From Alkalicoccobacillus porphyridii (GTDB lineage: Bacteria; Bacillota; Bacilli; Bacillales; Bacillaceae_D): a stretch of DNA of 64,000 bases. Made by a program: the position numbers and the translations under genes. Positions 18,098-26,814 of this stretch are shown in pieces. The notes beneath the pieces were generated by a model. That model did not search any database, was not told the DNA's origin, and saw only the letters and a list, made by a program, of their open reading frames with translations. The stretch is from positions 496,001 through 560,000 of the forward strand of contig NZ_VLXZ01000001.1 in assembly GCF_007293315.1 (NCBI RefSeq). The letters are read 5' to 3'. The number at the start of each line of letters is the position of its first letter. The stretch's first letter is position 1.

Positions 18098-19150
18098 TTA
18101 GTTAGCGATTTCTTGATTCCAGCGCTCAATCCATTTTGCTGATTCATCATTAACAAATTCCATGTCTAACTGATTTAAGCTATCTACAAGATCTTGTCCA
18201 TACGTAATACCTTCCGCTTCTTCTTCCGTTAACTCAACGGATGTATTAACAGGAGAATCGATTTTAGCTTTGGCAGTCGTTTCTTGAATATCATGGCTTA
18301 ATTGATAGTTAATAAACTGTTCAGCCAGCTCTTTATTTTCGCTGCCCTTGACAATATTCACAGTGTTCATCACGGCATAACCGCCCTCTTCCGGAGAAAC
18401 AAACACAGCAGAAGGAACAGCTTCCTTTAAATCGTTAACGTACATTTCCATCACAGGACCGCCAACAATTTCTCCTTGTGCAAACATATTAATAAAGTCG
18501 GATGTTTGACTATACTCTTTTACAACATTTCCAGACAAATCTTGAACCTGAGCAAACGCCGCATCCTCATTAAATGTATCTTCTCCAGCAACTTTTGAAG
18601 CAGCATCTAAGAACATTGGACCTGTTGTTGAAGTGATACTAGGAATCGTTAGGCTTCTCGCAAGACTTGTATCCCATAAGTCAGCCCATGAAGAGATCTC
18701 ACCAGCTACTTCATCTGCATTATAAGCAATTCCAAATTGACCAATTGTGTAGGCCGGACCATATTCTTCTCCTAATGGAGCTTGGGCCATTTCATAGATC
18801 TCCTCAATATTAGGAATGTTACTACGATCAATCTCTTCAAATAAATCGTCGTTTACTGCTTGTTGTGCATAATAATCCGAAAGATACACAAGATCAACAT
18901 TTGATGTTCCTTGGCGGATTTTATTTAAACGTTCTGCATTGTTCCCAACATCAAGAACAATTTCTACATTATGTTCCTCTTCAAAAGGAGCATAAACCTC
19001 TTCCCTAAAGAAATCCTCCGAGAAACCCCATGTTGAAATCACCAATTTAGTTGGTGAACCATTTGATCCTTGAGATTCATCTGAACCCCCGCAGGCAGTT
19101 AAAGCGACAGCAGTTAATGCAATGAGCGACGTTCCTATTACTTTCTTCAT
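18098..19150 (-). CDS. ABC transporter substrate-binding lipoprotein, PotD-like
   Basis: A 350-residue extracellular binding protein. MKKVIGTSLIALTAVALTAC is a lipoprotein signal with lipobox LTAC and a Ser/Gly-rich linker GGSDESQGSNGS. The mature part (VISTWGFSEDFFREEVYAPFEEE, later YTIGQFGIAYN and YAVMNTVNIVKGS) has the two-lobed PotD/extracellular-binding family 1 pattern. It is the first gene of the purine-salvage operon, and its leader contains a strong terminator hairpin (19213-19262). The ligand is not polyamine by necessity; nucleosides or purines are suggested by the enzymes in the operon. Confidence 0.92.
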   Translation of the reverse strand: MKKVIGTSLIALTAVALTACGGSDESQGSNGSPTKLVISTWGFSEDFFREEVYAPFEEEHNVEIVLDVGNNAERLNKIRQGTSNVDLVYLSDYYAQQAVNDDLFEEIDRSNIPNIEEIYEMAQAPLGEEYGPAYTIGQFGIAYNADEVAGEISSWADLWDTSLARSLTIPSITSTTGPMFLDAASKVAGEDTFNEDAAFAQVQDLSGNVVKEYSQTSDFINMFAQGEIVGGPVMEMYVNDLKEAVPSAVFVSPEEGGYAVMNTVNIVKGSENKELAEQFINYQLSHDIQETTAKAKIDSPVNTSVELTEEEAEGITYGQDLVDSLNQLDMEFVNDESAKWIERWNQEIAN

Positions 19151-19212
19151 GTGAAATCCTCCCGAGTTCTTTATTAGGTATAGGGTTCCCAGCTCACGCT
19201 AAAAGTTCCCAT

Positions 19213-19262
19213 AAAAAAAGAAAAAGACACTCTCGCAGAATTAAATGCATTCTCCAAGAGTC
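19213..19262 (-). terminator. Strong terminator upstream of the purine operon
   Basis: Long imperfect arms (GACTCTTGGAGAAT against ATTCTGCGAGAGTGTC) are followed on the minus strand by TTTTTCTTTTTTT. It lies 85 bp after the MpsC-like gene stop and about 60 bp before the binding-protein start. It either ends the upstream gene or works as an attenuator in the purine operon leader. I looked for the purine riboswitch core and did not find it. Confidence 0.8.
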
Positions 19263-19346
19263 CCTTTTCCTTGTATACAAAGAATTGGTTACACCCGTCA
19301 GTATGTATTACGGTTTTCTACTCAGATAGATCCGATCAGAAAATCC

Positions 19347-19733
19347 TTATTTTAAAATGATGTTCGTGAAAGCCCACTGGGTTCTCGCATCAAAATCGCG
19401 TAACACGACATCAATGGCTAAATCGGTTTGTTCCTCTAGCTTTTGCAGTAGTTTCTTCTTATATAAAAGCGATAACTGAAAATCAACTTCCTGCTTAAGA
19501 CTTGGCACCTCACCCTCTAACGCTGTAGAGCGTGGAGAACGTCGATGCTTAGCTTGAAAAGTAATAATGTCATTTTCAATGGAAACCTTTAGTAAAGTTG
19601 TGCCTACTCCAAACATTTCCTTTGACACTTCATTATAAAGATGTGCGAGCAGTTTTTTTGTTTCATTTGATTTTAATTCCACGCCATCACCTGATAGAAG
19701 ATAATGAAAATCTCTTGTAGGGTTATTATACAT
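19347..19733 (-). CDS. DUF2294/MpsC-like small protein
   Basis: A 128-residue soluble alpha/beta protein. The core KKLLAHLYNEVSKEMFGVGTTLLKVSIENDIITFQAKHR resembles the DUF2294 (MpsC) family, whose S. aureus member belongs to a cation-translocating membrane-potential system. There are no transmembrane segments. The ATG at 19733 lacks a ribosome site; a GTG at 19682 behind AGGTGA gives a 111-residue protein starting at VELKSNETKK and may be the true start. It is monocistronic here and no MpsAB genes lie nearby, so the role is unknown. Confidence 0.65.
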   Translation of the reverse strand: MYNNPTRDFHYLLSGDGVELKSNETKKLLAHLYNEVSKEMFGVGTTLLKVSIENDIITFQAKHRRSPRSTALEGEVPSLKQEVDFQLSLLYKKKLLQKLEEQTDLAIDVVLRDFDARTQWAFTNIILK

Positions 19734-19983
19734 AAATTTAAAGAGTTGGGCAACCTAATGTTCGGATTTATTCATGATTATACAGTGATTGTTAGATAAA
19801 TAGTTGTTTTTTTAACCGAAAGACGTAAATTACAGGCATTTCCCATTTATGTCCCTATAAAAAGAAGCAAGGAAAAAAAACTGTACATCGTGACAGGTTT
19901 TATGAACATAATGACAATTATTCTTTACATTTTGAACAGAATTGTTTACACTGTGATTATCTAATAGAGAAAGGATTAACTCT

Positions 19984-20199
19984 ATGTTGAGAAATCGAGT
20001 ACGCGAACTGCGTGCAAGACATGACTATACCCAGGCAGATTTAGCAGAAAAAATTGGTGCCACTAGACAAACAGTCGGAATGATTGAGAAGGCAGATTAC
20101 GCACCATCTGTTGTGCTTGCCTTACGAATAGCAGCCGTCTTTCGGGTTTCACTAGAGGACGTATTTTGGTTAGAAGGAGAGGAACAACCCAATGATTGA
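19984..20199 (+). CDS. Small XRE-type (Cro/CI) transcriptional regulator
   Basis: A 71-residue helix-turn-helix protein. MLRNRVRELRARHDYTQADLAEKIGATRQTVGMIEKADYAPSVVLALRIAAVF is a full HTH-3 domain with recognition helix TRQTVGMIE. The start follows AAAGGA. It overlaps the downstream membrane-protein gene by 8 bp. Pairs of a short XRE regulator and a small integral membrane protein are common in Bacillus and are thought to control their own operon. A promoter-like TTGAAC with GATTAT 17 bp later lies upstream. Confidence 0.9.
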   Translation: MLRNRVRELRARHDYTQADLAEKIGATRQTVGMIEKADYAPSVVLALRIAAVFRVSLEDVFWLEGEEQPND

Positions 20200-20617
20200 G
20201 AAGATGATCCGTTCGCCAATTACCCAATTATTTTGTGTTGGCATGCTGATGATATGGTTTTATGTACTTGCCAAACCATTTCCTACTTTGGTCCCCATAG
20301 TTCTAGTCATACTAGTGGGTTTTTTAATAGCCTTTTTAATACTGATGTTCATCCATAATAAAAGAAACCCCAATCGAAAAGTTCGATTCTTTACGATGAC
20401 GCCTTACGAACTACTAGAAGATGATGAAGGTCAACAATGGGTGACGAACCGTGCATGTCGGAAGGTCTATGTCATGTACTGGTATGCCATTCCATTGATG
20501 GGAGCCTTAATGGTCTCATTCCCATATTTTCCTGAAGTGCCTCTGATCCTGTTGTTTATACTTGCCATTATTCAATATTCTATTATGTACATTGAAATTA
20601 AACGTTACTTAAACTAA
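20192..20617 (+). CDS. Small integral membrane protein, partner of XRE regulator
   Basis: A 141-residue protein with four hydrophobic segments (about 12-30, 32-52, 90-110 and 113-133). A basic stretch HNKRNPNRKVRFFTMTPYELLEDDEGQQW lies between helices 2 and 3. No family was recognised with certainty. The start lies within the preceding regulator gene, so translation is coupled. It may sense membrane state and modulate the regulator; this is inference from gene order only. Confidence 0.7.
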   Translation: MIEKMIRSPITQLFCVGMLMIWFYVLAKPFPTLVPIVLVILVGFLIAFLILMFIHNKRNPNRKVRFFTMTPYELLEDDEGQQWVTNRACRKVYVMYWYAIPLMGALMVSFPYFPEVPLILLFILAIIQYSIMYIEIKRYLN

Positions 20618-20652
20618 TACATTTATAATCATTAGAGGAGAGATTATTTATA

Positions 20653-21150
20653 ATGGGTTATATCATTGCATATTTCGTCGCTTTTTTATTAGCTGCTACA
20701 CCATTCTTTGAGGTCGTATCCGTGATTCCAATCGGTACTATTGCCGGCTTAGATCCTTTCCTTACTGGGTTTATTGCTTTGCTCGGAAACGCATTAACCG
20801 TGATACTTGTTATTATTTTTGTTGAACAAATTCAAGCTTGGTTAGACCGCAGACGAGAGAAAAAGGGAAAACCAGCGAAAACTAAAAAGAACGAACGTGC
20901 TCAACGCATCTTTGCAAAATATGGCTTACCCGGCCTATGCCTAATTGGACCAACGTTTGGTAGCCACCTTACTGCCTTAATAGGAATGTCATTAAGCGGA
21001 AGCCGCATGCGGACAACCGTCTGGATGATGATTTCCCTCACATTGTGGACCATTCTAATGACCATTCTCTCATTCTATGGCATTGAATTTTTAGAAATCT
21101 ATACAGATAATGTCATGATTGAACGTTTACGAGAGTTAATTCAGAACTAA
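20653..21150 (+). CDS. Putative small multidrug export protein (COG2426-like)
   Basis: A 165-residue membrane protein. Three to four helices surround a conserved N-terminal stretch AATPFFEVVSVIPIGTIAGLDPF and a central GLPGLCLIGPTFGSHLTALIGM. A highly basic cytoplasmic loop DRRREKKGKPAKTKKNERAQR lies at about 69-91. The pattern matches the small multidrug export family, whose transport role is only weakly supported experimentally. It follows the XRE-membrane pair by 35 bp and probably shares their transcript. Confidence 0.72.
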   Translation: MGYIIAYFVAFLLAATPFFEVVSVIPIGTIAGLDPFLTGFIALLGNALTVILVIIFVEQIQAWLDRRREKKGKPAKTKKNERAQRIFAKYGLPGLCLIGPTFGSHLTALIGMSLSGSRMRTTVWMMISLTLWTILMTILSFYGIEFLEIYTDNVMIERLRELIQN

Positions 21151-21249
21151 TAAGTATGTGATGGAGCTAGAGGTAACTCGTGATTAGTGCTCCTTCCTAT
21201 AGAGTTCACCGCTGAATCTATCCGTTTTGGGTGGATTTTTTTGATGTGT

Positions 21250-22280
21250 GGGGATGAGGCTTGGTTAGGTGCTGGTTCTTCTTGGTATGCGGAGCTTCTT
21301 TCTGGGTATTGAGCTCTGGGGCTTGGTTAGGCGCTCGTTCCTCTTGCTATGCGGAGCTTCTTTCTGGGTATTGAGCTCTGGCTCTTGGTATGGTGCTGGT
21401 TCTTCTTGGTATGCGGAGCTTCTTTCTGGGTATTGAGCTCTGGGGCTTGGTTAGGCACTCGTTCCTCTTGGTGTGCGGAGCTTCTTTCTGGGTATTGAGC
21501 TCTGGCTCTTGGTTAGGCGCTCGTTCTTCTTGGTGTGGGGGGCTTCTTTCTGGGTATTGAGCTCTGGGGCTTGGTATCGCGCTCGTTCCTCTTGCTGTGC
21601 GGGGCTTCTTTCTTAGTATTGAGCTCTGGCTCTTGGTATGGCGCTCATTCCTCTTGATATGCGGAGCTTCTTTCTTGGTACAAGCTCTGGCTCTTGGTAT
21701 TGAGCTCGTTCTTCTTGGTAGGCAATACTTCTTTCTTGGTTTCCAACTCTGAATCTTGGTAAGGCGCTTGTTCCTCTTGGTATGCGGAGCTTCTTTCTTG
21801 GTTTCCATCTCTGGCTTTTGGTATGGCGCTCGTTCCTCTTGCTGTGCGGAGCTTCTTTCTGGGTATTGAGCTCTGGGGCTTGGTTAGGCACTCGTTCCTC
21901 TTGGTGTGCGAGGCTTCTTCCTTGGTATTGAGCTCCGGCTCTTGGTATGCGGAGCTTCTTTCTGGGTATTGAGCTCTGGCTCTTGGTATGGCGCTCGTTC
22001 CTCTTGCTGTGCGGAGCTTCTTTCTGGGTATTGAGCTCTGGCTCTTGGTAAGGCGCTCATTCCTCTTGATATGCGGAGCTTCTTTCTTGGTACAAGCTCT
22101 GGCTCTTGGTAAGGCGCTCGTTCCTCTTGGTGTGGGGGGCTTCTTTCTTGGTTTCCTGCTCTGGCTCTTGGTAATGCTCTTGTTCTTCTTGATGGGCAGT
22201 CCTTCTTTCTTGGTATCGTACCCTGGCTCTTGGTATTGAGCTCGTTCTTGGTACACGATGCTTCTTTCTTGATACATTCC
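21250..22280. repeat. Tandem array with 62-bp period (about 16 units)
   Basis: The plus strand repeats a unit that begins TGCGGAGCTTCTTTCTGGG and continues through TTGAGCTCTGGCTCTTGG and CGCTCGTTCCTCTTG; unit starts at 21288, 21350 and 21412 are exactly 62 bp apart. Units diverge at about 5-20 positions and a few are shortened. On the minus strand all three frames are open through most of the array, giving overlapping Lys/Arg/Glu-rich frames (up to 22343, TTG start, 232 codons, weak ribosome site). Because 62 is not divisible by 3, one protein would pass through all three reading frames every 186 bp. I treat it as a non-coding minisatellite; translation is unproven. Its right end at 22283-22320 joins an inverted copy of the GGGGGCACGCTTACCG interspersed repeat. 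Confidence 0.85.
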
Positions 22281-22460
22281 GCGGTAAGCGTGCCCCCATT
22301 TTCGAGAGCGGCAGCCAAAGAAACAAAATATCCTCTTTCTCAAATCTCTTTACATCGATTTCATTTCCTCATAATCACAGGGTATACTGCTCCTGCTCTC
22401 ATACAAAAAAAGCCATTCAGCATAGAGAAAACCCCCTGCCAAATGGTCATCAAATGATAT

Positions 22461-23225
22461 TTAGAATAATCCCATATATCTCTTCTTCTTCACTCGCAAA
22501 GGCGGCTCCACATAGATGTTGTAATCCTTCATTAATCGATTTGCGTTTTGTTTAAAAAACTGCGCATCTGATCCGTCACCATTGCGTTCTAATATATGAA
22601 AAGCTTTTAAAAAATCACTGCTTCTTGATTTTGTGTTAAGGGAAGAGGACATTAAAAAGTGAACGAGTCGATTCTCAATCAGCTGCTCTGAAAACTTTTT
22701 GGTGTAACCACTTACTCTGCCAGTGAAGCTAGATGCGTTTAATTGTGCTAATGCACCGCCCTTTACTAAACGATATAAAATCTCCGGCTGTTCAATAATT
22801 TCTTTATGGCGCTCTGGGTGAGCAATGATAGGTTTAACACCCGCAAGTTGTAAATTATATAGTATATCTGATATCCTCGGATGAATGGTTTCTCCATCTA
22901 ATACCAATAGCATATATTGTGTATCATTTAGTGTTTGAAGTTCTCCTTCTGAAAAAGCCCTTGGTAAATCATCATCAAGATGTACACTCTGACCTGGTAC
23001 TACATTTATTGTTAACCCTTCGTCATGCGCTAGCTTGTTTAATGCCTCAACTCGGTCCTTAATTTCGGTCGGGAGAACCTTGTCTTTGTTAAGTTTGAAA
23101 GTCGGAGCGGCAATAAGCGTTTTAACTCCACTTTCCTCTGACTTCTGTAATTGTAAAATTGCTTCGGTTTGACTCAGGGAATGTTCATTAAAATTCGGCA
23201 AAATATTTACTAAATAATCAATCAT
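22461..23225 (-). CDS. CpsB/YwqE-like PHP protein, probably catalytically inactive
   Basis: A 254-residue protein aligned from memory with the YwqE/CpsB manganese-dependent tyrosine phosphatases. The fold is recognisable: MID start, VKTLIAAPT, IAHPERHKEI, GGALAQLNASSFTG and the C-terminal basic KKKRYMGLF. However, the usual DIHCHILP is here DYLVNILP, the TPHH motif is APTF, the PGQEI glutamate is PGQSV, and SDAH is SSSLN. Almost all metal ligands are lost while the HPER segment and overall length remain. I infer a pseudo-enzyme, possibly a binding or regulatory protein. A TTGATG-17 bp-TATAAT promoter lies at 23308-23336. No capsule genes are adjacent. Confidence 0.8.
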   Translation of the reverse strand: MIDYLVNILPNFNEHSLSQTEAILQLQKSEESGVKTLIAAPTFKLNKDKVLPTEIKDRVEALNKLAHDEGLTINVVPGQSVHLDDDLPRAFSEGELQTLNDTQYMLLVLDGETIHPRISDILYNLQLAGVKPIIAHPERHKEIIEQPEILYRLVKGGALAQLNASSFTGRVSGYTKKFSEQLIENRLVHFLMSSSLNTKSRSSDFLKAFHILERNGDGSDAQFFKQNANRLMKDYNIYVEPPLRVKKKRYMGLF

Positions 23226-23591
23226 TTAATTATCCACTCCTCCTTTTCGTAACTCGTATTCTACATTTCACTAGTTTTAACCTTAAAACAAATTCTATGT
23301 ATTATTTATTATAACGAACATGTCGTTCTTCATCAAGAACAATAAGACAAACCCTCCTTAATACCTAGTAAAAATCTCAGTTTGATAGAGAATTCTTCCA
23401 CTCAGACGTTTCCAGTTAACATGTCATTGCCTCAACTACATTGGTTATTTTCATCTTGATCAGCAAATTGTCCAATAGTTATCAAAATGATCGAGGTTTA
23501 CAGACAAATATTTGTCAGCACCCCAAATTATTTCATTTATTTTTTATCACATATGGTAAAATTATCATAAAACTGTTAAGGGGTCTTTTAT
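23226..23591. other. Intergenic gap with divergent promoters
   Basis: No gene is visible. On the minus strand TTGATG (23331-23336) and TATAAT (23308-23313) are exactly 17 bp apart and drive the CpsB-like gene; the spacer contains the imperfect palindrome AACGACATGTTCGTT, a possible operator. The remainder, AT-rich, presumably contains the promoter of the plus-strand gene at 23592. Confidence 0.6.
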
Positions 23592-24242
23592 ATGAAGAAA
23601 GTCAATTACACTGCACGCATTCTTTTTTGGACGGGTATTGCTTGTTTAATTCTAGGACTTATCGTAGCCATTGTTTCTGCTTCTTATCTTTCTTCTTATG
23701 GCGAGATTATTTATGCCATTTCCTCAGGCCTTCTACAATTTATAATGATGGTCTCCCCATTCGCCCTCATAGGACTCATTCTACTCGGGCTTAGTGAGAT
23801 GATTGAGCAACAATCCTTAACCAATCAATTATTAGGGAAAACATCCGGAGTGGATGTAAAGGCTTTTCATGCTGAGCTTTATGAAATGCACCTAAAAGAA
23901 AAAGAGACTCTCCTAGTAAAAGGTGAGCCTGTAGATACTTCCGAACCCCACGCGCCAACGTTAGATTATCAAGTGAAAGCCCAGCGTTTTGATGATGTGA
24001 ACTGGTACATAAAAGATACAGATATTAATTGGGTTTGCTATATCGTTGAGCAATCAGGTGAGCGAGCGCATACAATTACGGCTTTACCGTGGCATTATTA
24101 TTTTATCGCCGAAACCGCCAATACAAAGCATCTTATTAAAATTGACCGTGACCGAACAAATACAGCTAAAATCCTTAATTGGCACGACCACGCAAATATA
24201 TTGGATTGGTGGAGTACCTACAAAACCCGCACTAGCAGTTAA
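23592..24242 (+). CDS. Two-helix membrane protein of unknown function
   Basis: A 216-residue protein with two N-terminal transmembrane helices (about 9-31 and 46-70, LIVAIVSASYL and LIGLILLGLSEMIE) followed by a soluble domain of about 130 residues. The ending is AKILNWHDHANILDWWSTY. The start follows AAGGGG. I did not recognise a family. It is a single gene converging on the DHA2 efflux gene, with which it shares a bidirectional terminator. Confidence 0.65.
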   Translation: MKKVNYTARILFWTGIACLILGLIVAIVSASYLSSYGEIIYAISSGLLQFIMMVSPFALIGLILLGLSEMIEQQSLTNQLLGKTSGVDVKAFHAELYEMHLKEKETLLVKGEPVDTSEPHAPTLDYQVKAQRFDDVNWYIKDTDINWVCYIVEQSGERAHTITALPWHYYFIAETANTKHLIKIDRDRTNTAKILNWHDHANILDWWSTYKTRTSS

Positions 24243-24246
24243 TATG

Positions 24247-24283
24247 AAAAAAATCAGTGAGATGCTACTCTCACTGATTTTTT
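24247..24283. terminator. Bidirectional terminator
   Basis: Perfect arms AAAATCAGTGAGA/TCTCACTGATTTT flanked by A-run and T-run on both strands lie between two convergent genes, directly after both stops. Confidence 0.92.
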
Positions 24284-25786
24284 CTAGACTTGTGTAGCTG
24301 GTTCAGCTAGCGGCTCTTCCTTTTGCTCTTTTGCTTTTACTGGTTGATCACGAAAATCTTCTCCTGGCTTTGAACGTTTCATAAAGAAGGAGAGAACAAG
24401 TGCAATTAGTGCCACAAATACAGTGATAAGGAATGCATCATTAATGCCTTCAACAGTTGCTTGATTAATCAGGTCCTGTCCTGCTAGTCCGGATCCTGCA
24501 AGCTCCTCAATATGGGTGGTCGTTCTGGTTGACATGATTGTAATGAGAAGAGCAGACCCAATTGCCCCTGACACTTGTTGAAGTGTATTATTCATGGCCG
24601 TTCCATGTGGATTATATCGGGCAGGTAGCTGGTTTAATCCGTTGGTCATAACAGGCATCATGACCATGGACATCCCAAACATTCTTGCTGTATAAAGAAG
24701 CATGAGTGTGGTATAGGCTGTTTCCATTGTCAATCGGCTAAACATAAAGGACGTTAAGATCGTAATTGATAATCCTGTAATAGCTAGAATCCTTGCTCCG
24801 TATTTATCAAAAAGCTTACCTGTGACAGGTGACATGACGCCCATTAACAAGGCTCCTGGAAGCATAAGCAAGCCTGAATCTAATGGCGAAATCCCTCTAA
24901 TAGTTTGTACATACATTGGGAGAAGTAACATAGCACCAAACATCGCCATCATCAATGTAACAGAGATCATAGATGATAAAGCAAACATCGGATACCGATA
25001 AATTCGGAATTCAAGCATCGGTACTTCTAATTTTAACTGACGTAGGATAAAGACAACTAAAGCAATCGCACCGACAATTAACGTAAGATAAACCTCTGGT
25101 GCGCTCCAGCCCTTGTCTCCTGCTGAACCGAACCCGTGTAACAATCCACCAAAACCGATACTCGATAGGATGACCGAAAACCCATCTAACTTAATCGCAA
25201 CGGACTCTTTTTTATCATGTAACAAAAAGATGGCTGTTAGTAAAATGACAGCGGCCACAGGCAGTGTGACATAAAATAGCATCTTCCATGAATAGTGCTC
25301 AATTAAAAAACCAGACAAGGTTGGACCGATAGCTGGAGCAAAGATCATCACCAAGCCAAAAACCCCCATGGCAGCTCCTCTTTTTTCAATTGGAAAGCCA
25401 GTTAATAGCACATTCATTAATAATGGCATCATAATAGCTGAACCTGACGCTTGAATCACACGCGCAGATAATAGAACCGGAAAGTTCCATGAGATAACGG
25501 CTAAAATTGTTCCAATTGTAAACAAGCTGATGGCTGTTAAAAATAAACTTCTAACAGAGAATTTTTGAATAAGAAATGCTGTAACTGGAATTAGTACTCC
25601 GTTCACCAGCATATACCCTGTTGCCAACCATTGAACGGTTGATGCTGAAATTTCAAAATCCCTCATAATAGACGGTAATGCAACGTTAAGTAACGTTTCA
25701 TTTAATATCGAAATAAATGCCCCTGCAAGCAATATGGCAATGATGCCGTAGGGAGGTCGTTTATTTTCTTCTAATGTAGTTGACAT
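24284..25786 (-). CDS. MFS drug efflux transporter, DHA2 (EmrB/QacA) family
   Basis: A 500-residue transporter with 14 predicted helices. Motifs of the DHA2 family are LNVALPSIMRDF in helix 1, WLATGYMLVNGVLIPVTAFL, the motif C-like GPTLSGFLIEHYSWKMLFYV, and SPLDSGLLMLPGALLMGVMSPVTGKLFDKYG. The frame extends to 25804, but GGGGG six bases before ATG 25786 sets the start MSTTLEENK. It is divergent from a TetR-type regulator, the usual arrangement for an inducible multidrug pump. The substrate is unknown. Confidence 0.93.
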   Translation of the reverse strand: MSTTLEENKRPPYGIIAILLAGAFISILNETLLNVALPSIMRDFEISASTVQWLATGYMLVNGVLIPVTAFLIQKFSVRSLFLTAISLFTIGTILAVISWNFPVLLSARVIQASGSAIMMPLLMNVLLTGFPIEKRGAAMGVFGLVMIFAPAIGPTLSGFLIEHYSWKMLFYVTLPVAAVILLTAIFLLHDKKESVAIKLDGFSVILSSIGFGGLLHGFGSAGDKGWSAPEVYLTLIVGAIALVVFILRQLKLEVPMLEFRIYRYPMFALSSMISVTLMMAMFGAMLLLPMYVQTIRGISPLDSGLLMLPGALLMGVMSPVTGKLFDKYGARILAITGLSITILTSFMFSRLTMETAYTTLMLLYTARMFGMSMVMMPVMTNGLNQLPARYNPHGTAMNNTLQQVSGAIGSALLITIMSTRTTTHIEELAGSGLAGQDLINQATVEGINDAFLITVFVALIALVLSFFMKRSKPGEDFRDQPVKAKEQKEEPLAEPATQV

Positions 25787-25848
25787 ATATATCCCCCATA
25801 ACAACTGTTCATTTTTTTGTACCAGTGTTATACTGAACTTATATTACT

Positions 25849-25873
25849 CCTGTCAATTGTGAATTGCAACAGG
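25849..25873. promoter_or_regulatory. Candidate TetR operator between efflux and regulator genes
   Basis: CCTGTCAATTGTGAATTGC followed by AACAGG is an imperfect inverted repeat in the 123-bp divergent intergenic region, placed to repress both promoters. A -10-like TATACT lies at 25830-25835. Confidence 0.5.
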
Positions 25874-25909
25874 ATAATTTATCTTTTTTCATACATGGAG
25901 AGGTGTCAA

Positions 25910-26806
25910 ATGAGTAACCGTAGACAGGACGTTATTGAAAGCGCTCATCAAGTTTTTTCTGAAAAAGGATATCGCGCTGCATCCGTACAAAATATACTGG
26001 ATCGGAGCTCAATATCTAAAGGAACCTTATATAAGTATTTTTCATCTAAAAGTGATATTATACTTGCTGTTTTTCAATGGCTTAATCATAAAATTGAACA
26101 AGCAAGAGATGAAGTATTACTGTATCGTGACTCAAAAGACCTTGATACACTCAAAGAGCAACTTGTCATTGAAATTGAACATTTAGAGGAGTATAAAATG
26201 TTCTCCTTGTTTCAAGAAATCTTTTTCTCAGATGATATTGACCTGAAGCAATACATTAAGCAGCATCAATTGTACGAATTAAAGTGGTTGCACCAAAGGC
26301 TTAAGGATATATTTGATGAAGAGTCATCGCCTTATTTATTAGATTGCGCAGTCATGATGACCGGAATACTTCATATGCATTTACGCTATTATGCCAACAC
26401 TCCACCTAAACCAGGAATGAATAGTAAGGTTGTGGTTCAGTATTGTATGAATCGTTTAGTAGAGTTTGTTCATCAAGTCACTATTCGTAATGAACAACTA
26501 TTAGATCCAAAGCTATTGGATCATTGGGCACCAGATCAAATGAAGGAAGAAGATATGCGCAAAGAAATACTAGAAGATGCTTTATTTAATTTAAAGCAGC
26601 TCATTTCTAAGCATACAAGCGAGGATGAACAAAAAAAGCACAAGGAACGACTGGATTTTCTCAATGATGAGCTTATCCAACAAGCCGAACCTCGTACTTT
26701 TTTAATTGATAGCATATTAGAGTCACTTACAATTGATTCTAAACAAGAGTGGCAAAAACCGCTTAGTGAATTTAAAGAGGCTGTTTCAGACTTCTTAAAA
26801 GATTAG
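25910..26806 (+). CDS. TetR-family regulator of the efflux pump
   Basis: A 298-residue regulator. The N-terminal 47 residues RRQDVIESAHQVFSEKGYRAASVQNILDRSSISKGTLYKYFSSK are the TetR helix-turn-helix. The rest is a helical ligand-binding and dimerisation domain, longer than the usual 190-210 residues, with an acidic-basic tail. An upstream in-frame ATG at 25817 is open, but GGAGAGG before ATG 25910 defines the start. Divergence from the DHA2 transporter indicates local autoregulated repression. Confidence 0.9.
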   Translation: MSNRRQDVIESAHQVFSEKGYRAASVQNILDRSSISKGTLYKYFSSKSDIILAVFQWLNHKIEQARDEVLLYRDSKDLDTLKEQLVIEIEHLEEYKMFSLFQEIFFSDDIDLKQYIKQHQLYELKWLHQRLKDIFDEESSPYLLDCAVMMTGILHMHLRYYANTPPKPGMNSKVVVQYCMNRLVEFVHQVTIRNEQLLDPKLLDHWAPDQMKEEDMRKEILEDALFNLKQLISKHTSEDEQKKHKERLDFLNDELIQQAEPRTFLIDSILESLTIDSKQEWQKPLSEFKEAVSDFLKD

Positions 26807-26814
26807 ACTGAGCT

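Noticed and set aside
19151-19340. Purine riboswitch in the leader of the purine operon
   Set aside because: The conserved core of the G-box aptamer was looked for and not found; only a terminator hairpin is visible.
21645-22343. 232-codon minus-strand frame across the 62-bp array as a real protein
   Set aside because: TTG start with weak ribosome site, its beginning lies in an interspersed repeat, and overlapping frames are equally open. Kept only as a finding about the array.
23308-23336. LexA (DinR) box in the promoter of the CpsB-like gene
   Set aside because: GAAC and GTTC are separated by five bases instead of the four in the consensus, and the gene has no link to DNA repair.
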